From contig NZ_CP109994.1 in NCBI RefSeq assembly GCF_025947065.1, positions 4,960,001 through 5,024,000 on the forward strand: DNA of 64,000 bases, given 5' to 3'. Numbering within the stretch: the stretch's first letter is position 1; each line of letters starts with the position of its first letter. Origin of the DNA: Flavobacterium sp. N1736. Its GTDB lineage: Bacteria; Bacteroidota; Bacteroidia; Flavobacteriales; Flavobacteriaceae. The notes under the pieces are model-generated. The model had not been told where the DNA came from. It did no database searches and saw nothing but the letters and a program-made list of their open reading frames with translations. Positions 63,557 through 64,000 of this stretch are shown piece after piece. A program made the translations under genes and the position numbers.

Positions 63557-63571
63557 TTTGTATATTACAAA
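63557..63571. promoter_or_regulatory. Inverted repeat at the umuD promoter (candidate operator)
   Basis: TTTGTA-TAT-TACAAA is a perfect 6-base inverted repeat. It overlaps the end of the umuD -7 box and the predicted start of transcription, so a bound repressor would block umuDC. A half-site TTTGTA recurs at 63595-63600 before the divergent regulator gene. Candidate binding factors are LexA or the neighbouring XRE regulator. Confidence 0.55.
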
Positions 63572-63575
63572 ATTA
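63568..63575 (-). promoter_or_regulatory. -7 box of umuD
   Basis: Minus strand TAATTTTG matches TAnnTTTG, 27 bases before the ATG at 63540. Confidence 0.5.
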
Positions 63576-63598
63576 GTACAGATGATAACATTTTTTTG

Positions 63599-63606
63599 TA
63601 TATTTG
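63599..63606 (+). promoter_or_regulatory. -7 box of the XRE regulator gene
   Basis: TATATTTG matches TAnnTTTG, 26 bases before the ATG at 63633. The half-site TTTGTA (63595-63600) overlaps its first bases. Confidence 0.5.
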
Positions 63607-63632
63607 TTGTTCCAAATTATAACAAATTAATT

Positions 63633-64000
63633 ATGTCCTTATTTTCAGATAACATCAGAGCATTGAGGGTTAAGCATAAAATATCTCAGGAGAAATTAGC
63701 TGAAAACCTTAGAATTACCCGAGGAAGATACGTTAAATACGAAGACGGAACTTCAGAAGCGCCGTATGATATTTTAAAGCAGATTGCTTTATATTTTCAT
63801 ATGAGTATCGATTTATTATTGTCTGTCGACATACGTAAAATCGATATAGAAAACTTGATAAAACTAGAAGGAAACCGACTCATTTTACCCATACAAGTAG
63901 ATAGATTTGGAGAGAATTTTATTGAAATTGTATCTCAAAAAGCAAAAGCAGGATATCTAAACGGATATGCAGATCCGGAATATATTGAAAGTCTACAGCA
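63633..64000 (+). CDS. XRE regulator with LexA/S24-like C-terminal part (runs off the window)
   Basis: Translated by me from the ATG at 63633: 122 codons are visible. Residues 3-62 form an XRE helix-turn-helix (IRALRVKHKISQEKLAEN, TRGRYVKYEDGTSEAP). A linker follows and then QKAKAGYLNGYADPEYIESL, where Ala106-Gly107 sits like the self-cleavage site of LexA/CI-type S24 repressors. The protease domain itself, with its Ser and Lys, lies beyond the window. It is divergent from umuDC across 92 bases that hold both promoters, so it is the likely damage-responsive repressor of umuDC and of itself (inference). Confidence 0.82.
   Translation, partial: MSLFSDNIRALRVKHKISQEKLAENLRITRGRYVKYEDGTSEAPYDILKQIALYFHMSIDLLLSVDIRKIDIENLIKLEGNRLILPIQVDRFGENFIEIVSQKAKAGYLNGYADPEYIESLQ

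Noticed and set aside
1..64000. Prophage, insertion sequence, secretion or defence system
   Set aside because: I looked for transposases, phage structural genes, restriction, CBASS, retron and Cas signatures on both strands and found none beyond the one toxin-antitoxin pair.

Overview
The window is a stretch of chromosome from a member of the Bacteroidota, almost certainly a Flavobacterium close to F. johnsoniae. The reasons are the low G+C content, the lack of Shine-Dalgarno sequences in front of nearly all genes, -7 boxes of the form TAnnTTTG, many Bacteroidota-only families (DUF2851, DUF3467 behind rpoC, DUF4890, DUF5522, Porin_10-type porin), and the order rplK-rplA-rplJ-rplL-rpoB-rpoC-DUF3467. 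It is mostly core genome. I see no prophage, insertion sequence, CRISPR array or rRNA operon.

Layout. 0-8 kb: the 5' part of urocanate hydratase (minus strand), two small conserved proteins, a PLP enzyme overlapping a LysM/glucosaminidase lipoprotein, hemL, two paralogous DUF4890 secreted proteins and a D-lactate dehydrogenase. 7.8-8.5 kb: a RelE/ParE-type toxin-antitoxin pair between two near-identical hairpins. 8.5-24.6 kb: lysS, a tandem lipoprotein pair, lipB, an AraC-type regulator next to a flavodoxin-fold quinone reductase, rnhB, a porin, a cystathionine beta-synthase-like enzyme, an exonuclease, DUF2851, a PspC-domain protein, an amino acid permease, a helix-hairpin-helix membrane protein and an acyl-CoA dehydrogenase.

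24.7-40.2 kb is the translation/transcription core: rpsU (with a rare strong Shine-Dalgarno), xerC, hpf, tRNA-Thr/Tyr/Thr, tuf, tRNA-Trp, secE, nusG, four ribosomal protein genes, rpoB, rpoC and DUF3467. 40.4-52.2 kb: prfC, a secreted alpha-amylase resembling those of hyperthermophilic archaea, a SurA-like foldase, a MoxR ATPase, and two different aconitases side by side. 52.3-58.8 kb: a Kelch protein, a LysM/NlpC cell-wall hydrolase, a histidine kinase with a single-domain response regulator, and a second amino acid permease.

59-64 kb is the most system-like part. AlkB, an exonuclease/GIY-YIG nuclease fusion, UmuC and UmuD lie on one strand. Divergent from them is an XRE regulator that carries an Ala-Gly cleavage-site-like sequence of the LexA/S24 kind and runs off the window. 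A perfect inverted repeat lies on the umuD promoter. This looks like a DNA-damage tolerance and repair cluster with its own regulator.

A second theme is a set of short intergenic repeats (several families), often placed directly before start codons or at transcript ends, including a 44-base element present at both hutU and hemL.
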